The notes beneath the pieces were generated by a model. It saw only the letters and a list, made by a program, of their open reading frames with translations, was not told the DNA's origin and made no database searches. A program made the translations under genes and the position numbers. From Siccirubricoccus sp. G192 (lineage in GTDB: Bacteria > Pseudomonadota > Alphaproteobacteria > Acetobacterales > Acetobacteraceae), in assembly GCF_019084075.1 (NCBI RefSeq), contig NZ_JAHREN010000001.1, positions 1,337,501 to 1,401,500 of the forward strand: a DNA stretch of 64,000 nt. The letters are read 5' to 3'. How positions within the stretch are numbered: position 1 is the first letter of the stretch; each line of letters starts with the position of its first letter. Shown in pieces: positions 62,580 through 64,000 of the stretch.

Positions 62580-63002
62580 CCCCACCGGGCGCGGGTCCTG
62601 GCCGCCGACCTGCCGCAGCCATTCCTGGAGGTTGTAGTAGGTGGTGACGCGGGTGATGCGGCCTTCCGCCACTTCGAAGAAGGCGCCGGCCGGCAGGCGG
62701 TAGCGCTGGCCGGTGGCGGCCGGCAGGCCGGGATCGGTGGCCCGGTATTCGCCCGTCACCACGAATTCCGCCGCGGCGCGGCTGCCGCCGGCATCCACCA
62801 TCACCACCAGGTCCCGGATCGCTTCCCGGTAGCAATGGTCCATCTGGCCGAGGAAGCGGCGGAAGGCGGGCTTGCCGGTCTCGCGCGGGCCCTGGTTCAC
62901 GTCATGGGTCACGGTTTCGGCCAGCAGGGCCAGCATGGCTTCCCGGTCGCCCCGGTCGAAGGCGGCGTAATAGGCCCGGATCAGGGCTTCGGCGTCGCTC
63001 AT
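62562..63002 (-). CDS. NTF2/SnoaL-like protein, ketosteroid-isomerase-related
   Basis: The 146-residue protein has an alpha+beta NTF2-type cone: MSDAEALIRAYYAAFDRGDR, MLALLAETVTHDVNQGPRET, RFLGQMDHCYREAIRDLVVM and ITRVTTYYNLQEWLRQVG. These resemble ketosteroid-isomerase-related proteins, which bind or isomerise small ligands; no reaction can be assigned. It diverges from glyQ. Confidence 0.75.
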   Translation of the reverse strand: MSDAEALIRAYYAAFDRGDREAMLALLAETVTHDVNQGPRETGKPAFRRFLGQMDHCYREAIRDLVVMVDAGGSRAAAEFVVTGEYRATDPGLPAATGQRYRLPAGAFFEVAEGRITRVTTYYNLQEWLRQVGGQDPRPVGSGQTE

Positions 63003-63032
63003 GCGCGGGGCCTCCGGACTCTGGTGTCCTGC

Positions 63033-63127
63033 CCCTGATCTTCGCCTGCGAAGATCAGGGACAAGCAGGCCACCAAGCCTTTGCCGGTGTGCCGATCCTG
63101 AACTTCGCCGAACTTCAGGATCGGCAC
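63033..63127. repeat. Two strong hairpins in the glyQ leader region
   Basis: CCCTGATCTTCG/CGAAGATCAGGG forms a perfect 12-bp stem at 63033-63060, and GTGCCGATCCTGAA pairs with TTCAGGATCGGCAC over 14 bp at 63089-63127. They lie between a leftward gene and the rightward glyQ, where terminators for neither gene are expected. An RNA regulatory role or a mobile repeat is possible. Confidence 0.6.
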
Positions 63128-63203
63128 GCTGACGGGGGGTTCCTTGCCGGGGAAGGGGGGTGGCCGGTATGTTGCGCCGCAACGGAACGGCACATCGCAC
63201 CGA

Positions 63204-64000
<797 letters not shown>

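Overview
The window looks like chromosome of a very GC-rich alphaproteobacterium, most plausibly an Acetobacteraceae member of the Roseomonas type. This is inferred from gene content: a secB / Tim44-like / mltA neighbourhood, Bug-type and TRAP solute transport genes, GlnE, a PEP-CTERM protein and many IS elements. No rRNA, tRNA or CRISPR array was seen. High GC leaves the reverse frames of many genes open, so several very long antisense frames were rejected.

Layout. 1-2681: an IS110-type transposase gene cut in two by an IS3-type element. 2804-12620: a cell-surface glycan block (GT61 transferase, sulfotransferase-like protein, a DUF6212-like protein, a GT2/GT4 fusion and a TPR protein with a DXD glycosyltransferase domain). 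Its left part is clearly poorer in GC than the rest. 12697-20017: peroxiredoxin, glnE and a large AsmA/YhdP-like protein. 20040-22593: a patchwork of transposase remnants, a VapBC pair and a SugE/Gdx exporter with a possible guanidine-II riboswitch. 22594-29396: a leftward five-gene nucleotide-sugar and glycan operon (aminotransferase, WbuB-like GT, WecB, GT4, WbpM/PglF-like dehydratase). 29718-34662: secB, a histidine phosphatase, Tim44-like, mltA, a LutA-like Fe-S protein and a 2OG-Fe dioxygenase. 34856-36412: an internally deleted IS1595-type element carrying a P63C gene. 36485-39506: a methyltransferase and a TRAP permease pair with only an orphan signal-peptide remnant where the binding protein would be expected.

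39699-47813 is the most interesting region. It is a compact operon (hyfB, hyfC, hyfE, hyfF, a glutathione-S-transferase-like gene, hyfG, hyfI) resembling a group 4 membrane hydrogenase. Its large subunit has lost three of the four cysteines that would bind NiFe, while the small subunit keeps its four Fe-S cysteines. That fits an energy-converting-hydrogenase-related (Ehr-like) redox-driven ion pump of unknown electron donor, not a hydrogenase.

48124-56939 holds a TauD-type dioxygenase and a leftward catabolic cluster (ComDE-like decarboxylase, Bug binding protein, 2-hydroxyacid dehydrogenase, MmgE/PrpD, IlvD/Edd dehydratase, amidase). 57098-59642 is eutB-eutC-arfB. 59651-64000 carries an SDR, a small membrane protein, an S49 peptidase, a PEP-CTERM protein, an NTF2-like protein and the start of glyQ.

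Ten single-base frameshifts interrupt otherwise intact genes, eight of them as one extra base in a G/C homopolymer. The pattern suggests residual sequencing error more than gene decay, so affected genes are annotated over their full span. Several intergenic gaps carry related hairpin repeats, described below.
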